Assembly (NCBI RefSeq): GCF_001578105.1
Contig: NZ_CP014275.1
Span: 1 to 64,000, forward strand
DNA length: 64,000 nt
Source of the DNA: Martelella sp. AD-3
GTDB lineage: Bacteria; Pseudomonadota; Alphaproteobacteria; Rhizobiales; Rhizobiaceae
Direction: 5' to 3'
This document shows, in pieces, positions 9,227 through 20,180 of the stretch. The notes under the pieces are model-generated. The model saw only the letters and a program-made list of their open reading frames with translations. It ran no database searches and was not told the DNA's origin. Both the position numbers and the translations under genes were made by a program. Each line of letters opens with the position of its first letter. Position 1 is the stretch's first letter.

Positions 9227-9814
9227 TTACTGGCCGGTCTCTGCAAGAGCGGCGATGCCGGACCAGAATATGGCGAAACCGCGCTGCTTCAGGATTTCGC
9301 TCTGCCGCGGTTCGTCGGCAATGGCGTCGAAGGTCGCCTCGGCGATTGCGTTCATGATCAGGCCCGCATAGCGAAAACTGACGCCTTCCCCTGCCTGCCG
9401 GGCGAGGGCGCGGGCAATAAGCGCCGTCGCTTCATCGAAAAGGCGCTCGCCTTGGACACGCACATGATCGGGCACCTGGCTGGAGATCTTGAGACGTTTG
9501 AGCGTGCGCCACTGACGCGGATTGGCGGAACCCCAGTCGATCAGCCGGTTCCAGAAATGTTGCATGTCCTCGCGTCCGCCGTCGCCGGGGAGCGGTTCGT
9601 TCAGCAGGGCGCCCGCAAGAGCCCCCTCGATCTCCAGAAGCAGGGCGCCGAGCAGTTCCTCCTTGGTGGCGAAATAGGTAAAGACCGTACCCTCGGCCAC
9701 GCCGGCCTTCCTGGCGATCTTGGCCGTGGACGCGCCTGTGCCTCTTGTCGCGACAAGCTCCGTCGCGGCGTCGAGGATAGCTGTTCGTTTTTCTTCGCTG
9801 GCGGGACGGGCCAT
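9227..9814 (-). CDS. TetR/AcrR-family transcriptional regulator
   Basis: A 195-residue regulator with an N-terminal TetR helix-turn-helix: residues 8-55 contain ILDAATELVATRG and IARKAGVAEGTVFTYFATKEEL, a canonical recognition helix. The C-terminal ligand domain is not recognisable beyond the family. The start at 9814 (MARPASEEKR) is typical of the family; an in-frame GTG at 9844 would start inside the operator palindrome. It sits upstream of, and in the same direction as, the short-chain dehydrogenase. Repression of itself and the dehydrogenase is inferred from the shared operator. Confidence 0.88.
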   Translation of the reverse strand: MARPASEEKRTAILDAATELVATRGTGASTAKIARKAGVAEGTVFTYFATKEELLGALLLEIEGALAGALLNEPLPGDGGREDMQHFWNRLIDWGSANPRQWRTLKRLKISSQVPDHVRVQGERLFDEATALIARALARQAGEGVSFRYAGLIMNAIAEATFDAIADEPRQSEILKQRGFAIFWSGIAALAETGQ

Positions 9815-9833
9815 GGCAATTCCGAATATTGAT

Positions 9834-9847
9834 TGAGTAGTCACTCA
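9834..9847. promoter_or_regulatory. palindromic TetR operator before tetR
   Basis: TGAGTAGTCACTCA is a palindrome of two five-base arms (TGAGT / ACTCA) around AGTC, 19 nt upstream of the tetR ATG. TetR-family repressors commonly bind such sites over their own promoters. A near copy lies before the dehydrogenase. Confidence 0.65.
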
Positions 9848-10020
9848 TTAATATGGAAAGCACGGCTCTTTCCGCAAGAGGCCTATCCTGAAAAAAAATG
9901 TGCGAGGGTTCGGCCTGTCAAACCGGAAGCACGCGTTCGATCCGTCGCCGGATCTGTCCGGAGGATTGCCGTCCGACCGGTCGGAGCGTGGAACGGCGCT
10001 GCGCTTCCCCCCGGATGCGC

Positions 10021-11046
10021 TCAGTCTCGCCAGCGGCGGCCAGCAAGCGCGAGGCCGAAGCGCAGCGGCGTGCGGGCGTAGGTTGCAAGGCCTGCAAGCG
10101 CTGCAAGCGGATGGGTGACGACATAGGTCGGGATCGCCTGCATCAGCGCGTTGTGCGGCGCCTTGTCCTCGAAGGCGGCGCGGAATTCCGGCTTTTTCAG
10201 CGCTGGCAGGATTTTCTGCGAAATGCCGCCGGCAAGATAAACGCCGCCGCGCGCCATGAACACCATTGCCATGTCGCCGGCAATGCGTCCGAGATAGGTG
10301 GCAAACAGCGACAGCGTCTCGACAGCCTGCGGGTCGGAGCCGTCGAGGCCGGCATGGCTGACATCCTTGGGTTCATAGGGCTTGGCCTCGATGCCGTCGG
10401 CGGCGCAGATGGCGTTATAGAGGTTGACCATGCCGCGTCCGCACAGGATCTGCTCGGCGGCCACCCGGCCCTCGATGGTCTTGATGTGCGGGAAAATCTG
10501 GTAATCGCGCTCCGTGCGCGGGCCGACATCGATGTGACCGCCTTCGCCGGGAACCGGAATCCACCGTTCCTCGGCATGGACGAGACCGGCAACGCCGAGG
10601 CCGGTTCCCGGACCGAGCACGACGCGCGAGGCGACCATCGTGTCCGGTCGCGGCGCGATCGGCTCGCGGAACTCGTCGGGCATGTTGGCGATCGCCAGCG
10701 CCTGGGCCTCGAAGTCGTTGATGATCACCACATCCTCGAGCCCGAGCGCGCTGATCATGTCCTTCGGCTTGATCACCCAGTCGCAATTGGTCAGCGGAAT
10801 TTCATCGCCGCGAATGGGCCCGGCGACGGCCAGGATGGCGCTGCGCGGCTGCAGCGCGGTCTTGTCCATCACGCCTGCCTGTATGGCCGCGTCGACGGTC
10901 GGGAAGTCGGCCGTGTGCACGATCGGGAACTCGCGCGGCTCGGCATAGGCGTCAACCAGCAGCGAGAACCGCGCATTGGTGCCGCCGATATCGCCGATCA
11001 GGATGGGAAAGGAGAGAGGGTCCGAGGTGCTGAGGGTTTTAGCCAT
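10021..11046 (-). CDS. glk: glucokinase
   Basis: Glucokinase phosphorylates glucose to glucose 6-phosphate with ATP. The 341-residue protein has the phosphate-binding motif [12 protein letters not shown] near residue 18, the sugar-binding NDFEAQA segment, and the second nucleotide motif [11 protein letters not shown] with the EGGHIDVGP loop that follows in bacterial Glk. It belongs to the Glk family without an N-terminal helix-turn-helix, so it is an enzyme and not a ROK repressor. It stands alone on the minus strand with 240 nt of upstream sequence in which I recognise no regulatory element. Confidence 0.95.
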   Translation of the reverse strand: MAKTLSTSDPLSFPILIGDIGGTNARFSLLVDAYAEPREFPIVHTADFPTVDAAIQAGVMDKTALQPRSAILAVAGPIRGDEIPLTNCDWVIKPKDMISALGLEDVVIINDFEAQALAIANMPDEFREPIAPRPDTMVASRVVLGPGTGLGVAGLVHAEERWIPVPGEGGHIDVGPRTERDYQIFPHIKTIEGRVAAEQILCGRGMVNLYNAICAADGIEAKPYEPKDVSHAGLDGSDPQAVETLSLFATYLGRIAGDMAMVFMARGGVYLAGGISQKILPALKKPEFRAAFEDKAPHNALMQAIPTYVVTHPLAALAGLATYARTPLRFGLALAGRRWRD

Positions 11047-11286
11047 GATGTTTCCGCGTTCCGCCCTGTCCCGGGCTTTCTGTCAATATCTGGCGCAGTC
11101 TGTGCATCCAGTTTGGCGATTTTGCAACCGCATCCGTCAAATCGGAAGGGCAATCGCGAGCTGTCGGCGCGTTTTCTGCAATCTGGTCATCGAAGCGCGG
11201 ACGGCCCGTCGTACATACAACAACTCAAAGCGCTTTGAAAGGCGTTGCCGATGGGCAGGCAACGCCGTTTGTTGCCGCAACCGCCG

Positions 11287-12303
11287 TCATCCCGCCGGGC
11301 GCGGTTGCGGAACCGGTCCGATCTCCGGCCAGGGCGCCAACGGCGGCAGCGGGATGTTCGGCGTGAGGGCGGCGGCCGGCAGGGGCGAGGGAGCAGGCGC
11401 TTCCAGTACGCCGGCGCAGGCCGCCGGCAGGTCGGAGAGAATGGTGTAGGCGGGCCGCGTCGGCTTCGGCGCCGGTTGTTCCGGCTTCTTTGCCGGCGGG
11501 GCGGGTTCCGCCGGCGCCCAGGGTTCGTCGGAAAGCCACCAGTCCAGATGATCGCCGCATCCGTCGTCCTTCATGTCGACGGCGTTTTGCGCCTTGCACT
11601 CGGGCGAGCCGTCGCGGCAGAACAGGCGGATGTGGAAGTGGTAGTGATGGCCGTAATAGGGCCGCACCTTGGCCAGATTCGAGCGGTCGCCGGTCCAGCC
11701 GTCGCAGATTGCCTTCTTGATGCCCGGGTGGACGAAGATGCGCTGGACTTCCGGATAGCTTGCCGCCCGCATGATCAGCCGGGCGTGGGCGGGCGTGAAC
11801 TTTTCAGGATCGACGAACAGCGTTCCGTCGTTCTTCAGGACCGATTCGGCGGAAATGTCTTCTCGCTCGCGCAGGCTGAGACGCCTGTCGGGCATCGGGT
11901 TCAGCCAGATATCGGCGTCGAGCCCGACCTGATGGGAGGCGTGGCCCGACAGCATCGGCCCGCCGCGCGGCTGCGAGATGTCGCCGACCAGAAGCCCGGG
12001 CCAGCCGTCATATTGAGCGGCATCGCTTGCCAGCCTTTCAATCAGCGCGATCGTGTCGGGATGGCCGAATCGGCGGTTGCGCGAAAGCCGCATCGCCTGC
12101 CAGTTCGGCCCGTCGATCGGCAGCGCCTCGGCCCCGGCGATGCAGCCTTTCGTGTAAAAACCGAAGGATTGCGGCGGACCGGCGCTCGGCGCGGTTTCGG
12201 AGGCGAACAGGATTTTCGCAGGCGGCGGAAAATCCTGGGCCGCGGCCAAAGGGGCCGACGCCGCAAGCGCCAGGGCGGCGGCAAATGCCTTCATCCAATG
12301 CAT
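11287..12303 (-). CDS. mepA: penicillin-insensitive murein endopeptidase (M74)
   Basis: A periplasmic zinc endopeptidase of the MepA/M74 family that cuts the D-Ala to meso-DAP crosslinks of peptidoglycan. The 338-residue product begins with a signal peptide (MKAFAAALALAASAPLAAAQ). The metal-site motifs SGHASHQVGLDADIW and GHHYHFHIRL are both intact. The last 90 residues are a proline/alanine-rich tail (PAPPAKKPEQPAPKPTRP and on), longer than in E. coli MepA and perhaps a wall-spanning linker. Three ATGs are clustered; the one at 12303 sits six bases after GGGAG. It diverges from yejA across 156 nt. Confidence 0.92.
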   Translation of the reverse strand: MHWMKAFAAALALAASAPLAAAQDFPPPAKILFASETAPSAGPPQSFGFYTKGCIAGAEALPIDGPNWQAMRLSRNRRFGHPDTIALIERLASDAAQYDGWPGLLVGDISQPRGGPMLSGHASHQVGLDADIWLNPMPDRRLSLREREDISAESVLKNDGTLFVDPEKFTPAHARLIMRAASYPEVQRIFVHPGIKKAICDGWTGDRSNLAKVRPYYGHHYHFHIRLFCRDGSPECKAQNAVDMKDDGCGDHLDWWLSDEPWAPAEPAPPAKKPEQPAPKPTRPAYTILSDLPAACAGVLEAPAPSPLPAAALTPNIPLPPLAPWPEIGPVPQPRPAG

Positions 12304-12459
12304 CATGAGCTCCCTCAAGCCGGCGTTTGGCGCTTTCCCGGCGTGCCCTGCGACCTGCCCCGTTGCCGCCTTACGAAAACGACACTTGTGCACCCGGGTC
12401 GATATTTGCTTATTCTTGTCGCGATAACGAGAAAAGCAAGAACGGAAAAGGCTGAAACC

Positions 12460-14274
12460 ATGTGGAAAACGATCTCGGTTGCTGCCTGGGTTATCGCAGG
12501 CGCGTCCGGCCTGGCGCCGGCGGCATTTTCTCAGGAAAGCGGCGGTGAATGGCAACATGCCTCGGCGTTGACCGGAACGCCGAAATACCGTCCGGATTTC
12601 TCCCATTTCGATTATGTCAATCCGGATGCGCCGAAGGGCGGCGAACTCAAATACTATGCCACCGGCACCTTTGATTCGCTCAATCCCATACCCTATGGCG
12701 GCTCGAAAGCCGCCGGCCTCAGCCTTGTCTTCGAGACCCTGATGACGCCGGCTGAAGATGAGATCGATGCCCAATACGGCCTGCTCGCCGAGGGTTTCCG
12801 CGTTCCGGAGGATCTTTCCTTCGTCACCTACAGGCTCAATCCCGAGGCCCGTTTTTCCGATGGGGAGCCGGTGACGGCCGAGGACGTGGTGTTTTCCTTC
12901 GAACGGCTGAAGGAACTCAATGCGATGTATGCCAATTACTACCGCCACGTGGTCAGCGCGGAAGTGACGGGCGAGCGCGAGGTGACCTTCAGCTTCGACG
13001 AAACGGGAAACCGGGAACTGCCGCAGATCGTCGGACAGCTGATGGTGCTGCCGAAACACTGGTTCGAGGACGGCCGCGACGTTTCCGCAAGCACGCTCGA
13101 CAAGATCGTCGGATCCGGGCCCTACGAGATCGCGGAGGTCAATCCCGGCTCCTCGATCACCTATCGTCTTCGGGACGATTACTGGGGCCGGGACCTGCCG
13201 GTCAATGTCGGCCGCAACAATTTCGGTTCCGTGAACTTTCTCTATTTCGCCGATCTCGATGTCGCCTTCGAGGCGTTTCGCGCCGGCACCTTCGATTTCT
13301 GGGTGGAGACGCGGGCCAAGCGCTGGGCGACGGGCTATAATTTCCCGGCGGTCAAGGACGGCCAGGTCAAGCGCGAGGCGGTGCCCAATCCCCTGCGCAA
13401 GACCGGCATCATGCAGGCGCTGGTGCCCAACAACCGCCGCGCGCCCTTTGATGACGAGAGGGTGCGCGAGGCGCTGATCTACGCCTTCGATTTCGAGACC
13501 ATCAACAAGAATCAGTTGAGCGATGCCTATTCGCGCAATAACAGTTACTGGTTCGGAACCGATCTCGCCTCTTCCGGCCTGCCGCAGGGCGAAGAGCTTC
13601 AGATTCTGGAGAGCGTGCGCGATCTGGTGCCGCCGGAAGTGTTCAATACCGCCAGCAAGCTGCCCGTCGGCGGCACGGAGGCCGAATCGCGGGCCAATCT
13701 GCAGAAGGCCTTCCAGCTTTTGAAAGAGGCCGGTTTCGAGCGCCGCGGCAGCCAGATGGTCAATGCCGAGACCGGCGAGCCGTTCTCCTTCGAGATCCTG
13801 CTCGACAATCCTTCGCTTCAGGTCGTCGTGCTCCCCTATGTCGAGAACCTGCGCAAACTCGGCATCGATGCATCCGTCCGCGTGGTCGACACATCTCAGT
13901 ACCAGAACCGGGTCAATGATTTCGACTATGACATGATCTGGGAATTATGGGCTCAGTCCCTGAGCCCCGGCAACGAGCAGTTCAATTACTGGGGGTCACG
14001 CTCCGTGGATCAGCCGGGTTCGGAAAACTATGCCGGTGTTTCGGACCCCGGCGTCGACGCGCTGATCGGGAAGATCGTGTTCGCCGATGACCGGGATACG
14101 CTGGTGGCCGCCACCAAGGCGCTCGACCGCGTTCTTCTGGCCCATGATTTCGTCATCCCGCTTTATTATTCCAAGGACTACCGCATCGCCTACTGGAACA
14201 CGATCGCGCATCCCGGTTTTCCCGAATACGGCCTTGATTTCCCGGCCGCCTGGTGGTCGACGGAGGCTAAATGA
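12460..14274 (+). CDS. yejA: YejA-type peptide-binding protein of an ABC importer
   Basis: The periplasmic solute-binding protein (family 5) of the YejABEF oligopeptide importer. In enterobacteria this system takes up microcin C; in Brucella and Sinorhizobium it is linked to tolerance of host antimicrobial peptides. The 604-residue product has a signal peptide (WKTISVAAWVIAGASGLAPAAFSQ). Its mature start with HASALTGTPKYRPDFSHFDYVNPDAPKGG is the YejA hallmark. The ATG at 12460 follows GGAAAAGG; the upstream frame antisense to mepA is not coding. The permease and ATPase genes follow, but after a 346-nt gap with inverted repeats. Confidence 0.93.
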   Translation: MWKTISVAAWVIAGASGLAPAAFSQESGGEWQHASALTGTPKYRPDFSHFDYVNPDAPKGGELKYYATGTFDSLNPIPYGGSKAAGLSLVFETLMTPAEDEIDAQYGLLAEGFRVPEDLSFVTYRLNPEARFSDGEPVTAEDVVFSFERLKELNAMYANYYRHVVSAEVTGEREVTFSFDETGNRELPQIVGQLMVLPKHWFEDGRDVSASTLDKIVGSGPYEIAEVNPGSSITYRLRDDYWGRDLPVNVGRNNFGSVNFLYFADLDVAFEAFRAGTFDFWVETRAKRWATGYNFPAVKDGQVKREAVPNPLRKTGIMQALVPNNRRAPFDDERVREALIYAFDFETINKNQLSDAYSRNNSYWFGTDLASSGLPQGEELQILESVRDLVPPEVFNTASKLPVGGTEAESRANLQKAFQLLKEAGFERRGSQMVNAETGEPFSFEILLDNPSLQVVVLPYVENLRKLGIDASVRVVDTSQYQNRVNDFDYDMIWELWAQSLSPGNEQFNYWGSRSVDQPGSENYAGVSDPGVDALIGKIVFADDRDTLVAATKALDRVLLAHDFVIPLYYSKDYRIAYWNTIAHPGFPEYGLDFPAAWWSTEAK

Positions 14275-14364
14275 GGGTGCAGTTTGGTGGCGTGATCGGG
14301 CGGCGTGAACAGCGGCTTCGTAGGCGGCGACGTAGAGACGGGACCCCGAATTCGAGGTGGCGGT

Positions 14365-14413
14365 TCACCCCCCTCTGTCGCTTTCGCGACATCTCCCCCT
14401 CAAGGGGGGAGAT
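14365..14413 (+). repeat. palindromic intergenic repeat, copy 1 (CCCCTCTGTC type)
   Basis: A 49-bp unit with two hairpins: GTCGC-TTTC-GCGAC, then ATCTCCCCC-TCAA-GGGGGGAGAT. It has the look of the abundant REP-like units of Rhizobiaceae intergenic regions. A second, inverted copy lies about 100 bp to the right in the same gap. Confidence 0.75.
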
Positions 14414-14515
14414 TGCTGGAGGGAAGGATCTTCGCATCGAGATCGTTTTGTCTTGGGGAGTGGCCGGTTCTATCTACGTGGAGCCTTCGATTGCGCATCC
14501 ACCTAGCCTCACACC

Positions 14516-14563
14516 GATCTCCCCCCTTGAGGGGGAGATGCCCGGCAGGGCAGAGAGGGGTGA
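14516..14563 (-). repeat. palindromic intergenic repeat, copy 2, inverted
   Basis: The reverse complement reads TCACCCCTCTCTGCCC and on, with the same two-hairpin layout as copy 1. The distal stem ATCTCCCCCTCAAGGGGGGAGAT is conserved, while the proximal stem (TGCCC-TGCC-GGGCA) has changed in both arms, so pairing is kept. This makes the yejA-yejB gap (14275-14620) largely repeat sequence; I see no gene in it. Confidence 0.75.
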
Positions 14564-14620
14564 AACCCTTCGGCTGGCACAGAACGCGCGGTCATGCCCG
14601 CCCGCCCGGAGCGTGTCGTA

Positions 14621-15718
14621 ATGGGCTCCTATATCCTTCGCCGCCTGCTGCTGATGATCCCGACGCTGGTCGGCATCATGACGATTTCCTTCATCATCGT
14701 GCAGTTTGCCCCCGGCGGCCCGGTGGAACAGGTGATCGCGGAGCTGAACGGCCAGGGCGGCGGCGCGGAAAGCCGCATCTCCGGCGGTTCGGACGCCGGC
14801 ATGGCGATGGACGGGTTCGACAGCGCCTCGTCATCGAACTACCGTGGCGCCCAGGGGCTCGATCCGGAACTGATCGCCGATCTTGAGGCCCAGTTCGGCT
14901 TCGACAAGCCGCCTCTGACGCGCTTTCTCTTGATGATGCGCGACTATCTGACCTTCGATTTCGGCGACAGCTTCTTCCGCAATTCTTCCGTCATCGACCT
15001 CATCATCGACAAGCTGCCGGTGTCGATCTCGCTGGGCATATGGGTCTTGCTGCTGTCTTACGGCGTCTCCATTCCGCTCGGCATCCGCAAGGCGGTGAGG
15101 GACGGTTCGCGTTTCGACGTCTGGACCTCGGGCATCATCGTCATCGGCTTTGCCGTTCCGGGCTTCCTGCTCGGCATCCTGCTGATCATCCTGTTTGCCG
15201 GCGGCTCCTTTTTCGACTGGTTTCCGCTGCGCGGCCTCGTCTCGGATAATTTCTCCGAACTGCCCTGGTGGCAGAAGCCGATCGACTATTTCTGGCACCT
15301 GACCCTGCCGCTGATCGCGCTTTCGGTCTCCTCCTTCGCCACGACGACGCTTCTGACGAAGAATTCCTTCATCGACGAGATCGGCAAGCAATATGTGATC
15401 ACCGCCCGCGCCAAGGGGCTTTCGGAGAGAAAGGTGCTCTACGGCCACGTGTTCCGCAACGCGATGCTGATCGTGATTGCCGGCTTTCCCGGTTCGTTCA
15501 TCCTCGCCTTTTTCACAGGTTCGCTTCTGATCGAGAATGTGTTCTCGCTCGACGGGCTCGGCCGCCTCGGCTATCTCTCGCTGGTCAATCGGGACTATCC
15601 GGTGGTCTTTGCCACGCTCTACATTTTCTCACTTCTCGGGCTGTTCATCGGCCTTGTTTCAGACCTGATCTACACCTGGATCGATCCGCGCATCGACTTC
15701 GAAAAGAGGGATGTGTGA
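14621..15718 (+). CDS. yejB: YejB-type peptide ABC transporter permease
   Basis: The first inner-membrane permease of the YejABEF importer. The 365-residue protein starts [20 protein letters not shown], the usual first helix of DppB/YejB permeases. It carries a long periplasmic insertion after that helix, rich in Gly and Ser (residues about 45-75), as YejB proteins do. The EAA-type loop contacting the ATPase is at [20 protein letters not shown]. The ATG at 14621 has GGAG upstream; an in-frame ATG nine codons earlier lacks one. The stop is one base from the yejE start. Confidence 0.93.
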   Translation: MGSYILRRLLLMIPTLVGIMTISFIIVQFAPGGPVEQVIAELNGQGGGAESRISGGSDAGMAMDGFDSASSSNYRGAQGLDPELIADLEAQFGFDKPPLTRFLLMMRDYLTFDFGDSFFRNSSVIDLIIDKLPVSISLGIWVLLLSYGVSIPLGIRKAVRDGSRFDVWTSGIIVIGFAVPGFLLGILLIILFAGGSFFDWFPLRGLVSDNFSELPWWQKPIDYFWHLTLPLIALSVSSFATTTLLTKNSFIDEIGKQYVITARAKGLSERKVLYGHVFRNAMLIVIAGFPGSFILAFFTGSLLIENVFSLDGLGRLGYLSLVNRDYPVVFATLYIFSLLGLFIGLVSDLIYTWIDPRIDFEKRDV

Positions 15719-15719
15719 C

Positions 15720-16855
15720 ATGAGCGATCTCACATCCGAAGACATGGCAAAACGCCCGAAGACCGGCTGGCTTTCGCCGATGAACGCGCGACGGTGGAAG
15801 AATTTCAAGGCCAACCGGCGCGGTTACTGGTCGTTGTGGATCTTCCTGTTCCTTTTCATCATCAGCCTGTTCGCCGAATTCGTCGCCAACGACAAGCCGA
15901 TCATCGCCTCCTACCAGGGTGAGATCCTGTTGCCCGTGCTCGTCGATTATCCGGAGGAGAAGTTCGGCGGTTTTCTCGCGGTCACTGATTATCGCTCCGA
16001 TTTCATCCAGGACGAGATCGAGGCCAATGGCTGGATGATCTGGCCGCCGATCCGCTATTCCTATCGCACCATCAATTCCAACGTGCCCTATTCGGCGCCA
16101 ACCCCGCCCTTCTGGCTGATGAGCAAGGAGGAACGCTGCGCCGGCTACCCCGAGGGCGCCAACGACCCGGGCTGCAATCTCGGCAACATGGACTGGCTCG
16201 GAACCGACGACCTTGCCCGCGACGTGCTCGCCCGGGTGATCTACGGCTTCCGCATCTCGGTGCTGTTCGGCCTGCTGCTCACCGGCTTTTCCGCCGTTAT
16301 CGGCGTGTCGGCCGGCGCCGTGCAGGGTTATTTCGGCGGCTGGGTCGACCTTCTGATGCAGCGCTTCATCGAAATCTGGTCGTCGCTGCCAACGCTCTAC
16401 ATCCTGCTGATCATCGCGGCGATCCTTCCGCCCGGCTTCTTCGTGCTGCTCGGCGTCATGCTGGTGTTCTCATGGGTCAGCTTCGTTGCCGTCGTCAGGG
16501 CCGAGTTCCTCAGGGCGCGCAATTTCGAATATGTGCGGGCGGCGCGCGCGCTCGGCGTCGGCAATGGCACCATCATGTTCCGCCATCTTCTGCCCAATGC
16601 CATGGTCGCCACGCTCACCTTCGTGCCCTTCATCCTGTCGGGCGCGATCGTGACGCTGACCTCGCTTGATTTCTTAGGGTTTGGCATGCCGCCGGGCTCG
16701 CCCTCGCTCGGCGAACTGGTGAACCAGGGCAAGAGCAATCTGCAGGCGCCGTGGCTTGGCATCACCGCCTTCTTCACGCTGTCGATCATGCTGTCGCTAC
16801 TGGTCTTCGTCGGCGAGGCGGTGCGCGATGCGTTTGACCCGAGGAAGACCTTCCA

Positions 16856-16859
<4 letters not shown>
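15720..16859 (+). CDS. yejE: YejE-type peptide ABC transporter permease
   Basis: The second permease of the importer. The 379-residue protein has a cytoplasmic start with RRWKNFKANRRGYWSLWIFL, then a large periplasmic loop between helices 1 and 2, which is YejE-specific. The core region LGTDDLARDVLARVIYGFRISVLFG follows, and the EAA loop is at VRAARALGVGNGTIMFRHLLPN. The ATG at 15720 is chosen over the one at 15711 because GAGGG then lies about nine bases upstream rather than abutting it. Its stop overlaps the yejF start in ATGA. Confidence 0.93.
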
Positions 16860-18475
<1,616 letters not shown>

Positions 18476-18531
18476 GCGTTTTTGCGCACGACGCAAGCTT
18501 GACCATTACGCCGAGCCCAAAGGAAGTCCCG

Positions 18532-19491
18532 ATGCCCAAAGCCCCCGTCCTCGTCGACCTCAAATTCTCCGGCCGCGCCATGATCGTCGAAGCGCTTGGG
18601 TCTTTCTTTTCCGACCGGCCGGTGATCGATCTCGCTGATCCGCAAACGAAGGGCCGCGATCTTTCCGATTGCCGCTATGGCGTCTTGTGGAAGCCGGATG
18701 ATGATCTGTTTTCGCGCGCGCCCAATCTGGAAGTGCTTTTTTCCGGCGGGGCGGGGGTCGAGCGGGTGCTGGCGCTTCAGGGTCTGCCGGATATCCCCCT
18801 CGTGCGCTTCGTCGATCCCTCGCTGACCCGGCGGATGAGCGAGTATGTGGTGCTGCAATGTCTCCATCATGCCCGCCGCATGCCGGACTATGCCCGTCTG
18901 AAGGCCGAGAAAGACTGGCAACCGCTGCCGCCTGCCGAAGCCGGAGACTTCACCGTCGGCATCATGGGGCTCGGCGTCCTGGGGCAGGACGCCGCGGCGA
19001 AGCTGAAGATCATGGGCTTCAACGTGATCGGCTGGTCGCGGAGAAAGAAGGAAATCGATGGCGTTGAGTGTTTCGATGCCAGAGGCCTCGATGACTTTCT
19101 GTCCGGAACCGACATTCTGGTCGGCCTCCTGCCGCTGACCGATGAGACGGCCGGCATCTTCAGTCGCGCGCTGTTTGAAAAGCTCCGCCGTTCCGGTCCG
19201 CTTGGGAGCCCCGTCTTGATCAATGCCGGGCGCGGCGGTTCGCAGGTCGAGGCCGATCTTCTCGCCGCGCTGGATGAGGGCGTCCTCCACGGCGCATCGC
19301 TCGATGTGTTCGAAACCGAGCCGCTGCCCGCGACAAGTCCGCTCTGGGCGCATGAGCGGGTCGTCGTCACGCCGCATGTGGCCTCCGATACCGATGTCAG
19401 GGCGCTGTTTGCCCATGTGGAACGCCAGATCGCCCGTTTCGAGGCGGGCGAGCCGCTGCAGCATGTGGTCAACCGCGCCGCCGGCTACTGA
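18532..19491 (+). CDS. ghrA: D-2-hydroxyacid dehydrogenase, GhrA-like glyoxylate/hydroxypyruvate reductase
   Basis: An NAD(P)H-dependent reductase of the D-isomer-specific 2-hydroxyacid dehydrogenase family, closest in layout to GhrA, which reduces glyoxylate and hydroxypyruvate. The 319-residue protein has the Rossmann motif GLGVLGQDAA near 145. Its substrate-binding Arg is in NAGRGG, the Glu in DVFETEPLP, and the catalytic His in VTPHVAS. The ATG at 18532 has AAGGAAG upstream. It follows yejF closely and may be read from the same transcript, though no functional tie to peptide uptake is known. The exact substrate is inferred. Confidence 0.82.
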   Translation: MPKAPVLVDLKFSGRAMIVEALGSFFSDRPVIDLADPQTKGRDLSDCRYGVLWKPDDDLFSRAPNLEVLFSGGAGVERVLALQGLPDIPLVRFVDPSLTRRMSEYVVLQCLHHARRMPDYARLKAEKDWQPLPPAEAGDFTVGIMGLGVLGQDAAAKLKIMGFNVIGWSRRKKEIDGVECFDARGLDDFLSGTDILVGLLPLTDETAGIFSRALFEKLRRSGPLGSPVLINAGRGGSQVEADLLAALDEGVLHGASLDVFETEPLPATSPLWAHERVVVTPHVASDTDVRALFAHVERQIARFEAGEPLQHVVNRAAGY

Positions 19492-19578
19492 GCCGGGGGA
19501 ACAAAGACCCGCGGCCTTACGTTTCCTCCCCGAAGAAAACCCTCCGCCGATCCTCGTGCGGAGGCCAGGGAGAACGAC

Positions 19579-19800
19579 ATGACGACGCATTTCGATCCGA
19601 AGGAAGGCCGCCCTGTCACATATCCGGGCGAGGACAATTATCCGCAGAAGAGCGAGGACGACACCCGCGTGCCCGAGACCGAGAAGCGGCATCTCAACCG
19701 CGGCCAGGGCGTGATCATGGTCATCATCGCCGTCATGGTCGCCGTGGTGCTGATCTGGGGCGGCGCCTCGTGGCTGTTCGGCGCGCCCGGCGCGGGTTGA
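19579..19800 (+). CDS. small one-helix membrane protein
   Basis: A 73-residue hypothetical protein with a strong start (AGGGAGAA six bases before ATG). The first 45 residues are polar and charged (EDNYPQKSEDDTRVPETEKRH). One transmembrane segment follows (GVIMVIIAVMVAVVLIWGGA), ending WLFGAPGAG. The predicted orientation is N-terminus in. I do not recognise a family. The next gene encodes a protein of the same plan, so the two look like a diverged tandem pair or two subunits. Confidence 0.75.
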   Translation: MTTHFDPKEGRPVTYPGEDNYPQKSEDDTRVPETEKRHLNRGQGVIMVIIAVMVAVVLIWGGASWLFGAPGAG

Positions 19801-19839
19801 TTGATCCTTCCCCACAAACAATGAGACGGGAGGAAGACA

Positions 19840-20076
19840 ATGGTTGAGAAGAAGAAGACCGGCAGCCGGCCCGAAGACGTGGAAGTCGATCTGACCCCGA
19901 CGGAAGCGCGGCATTCGGAACGCGGCCGGCCGGTGCTGGCCATCCTGGCGGCCGGACTGGTTCTGGCCTTTCTGGTGTGGGGCGCGGTTGAGCTCTTTGC
20001 GCCGCGCGGGGGCGACCCGGCGGTCGAAACGGTGACCGAGGATGCCGCGCAGACGGAGGCGGCAGCAGGGCAGTAA
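19840..20076 (+). CDS. small one-helix membrane protein, second of a pair
   Basis: A 78-residue hypothetical protein preceded by GGGAGGAAG. A charged N-terminus (residues 1-30, rich in Lys, Glu and Arg) leads into one transmembrane helix ([20 protein letters not shown]) ending ELFAPRGGD, then an acidic Ala/Thr tail. The helix ends echo the preceding gene (WGGASWLFGAPG against [11 protein letters not shown]). Only 39 nt separate the two genes, so they are co-transcribed. Function unknown. Confidence 0.75.
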   Translation: MVEKKKTGSRPEDVEVDLTPTEARHSERGRPVLAILAAGLVLAFLVWGAVELFAPRGGDPAVETVTEDAAQTEAAAGQ

Positions 20077-20180
20077 ATCTCAGTTCGAGCACAACGGCTC
20101 TGGACTTTTCATCGTCTTTGCAGCTATTTCATGGGCCCGAAAGGGCGACATGAAAGCCCTTTCCAGCGTTTTTTCCGCCT

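Noticed and set aside
9898..11238. A 446-codon plus-strand frame
   Set aside because: Antisense to glk, which has complete sugar and nucleotide motifs.
11245..12459. Extension of yejA upstream to a 1009-residue protein
   Set aside because: The extra 405 codons are antisense to mepA. The signal peptide begins at 12460 with a ribosome site.
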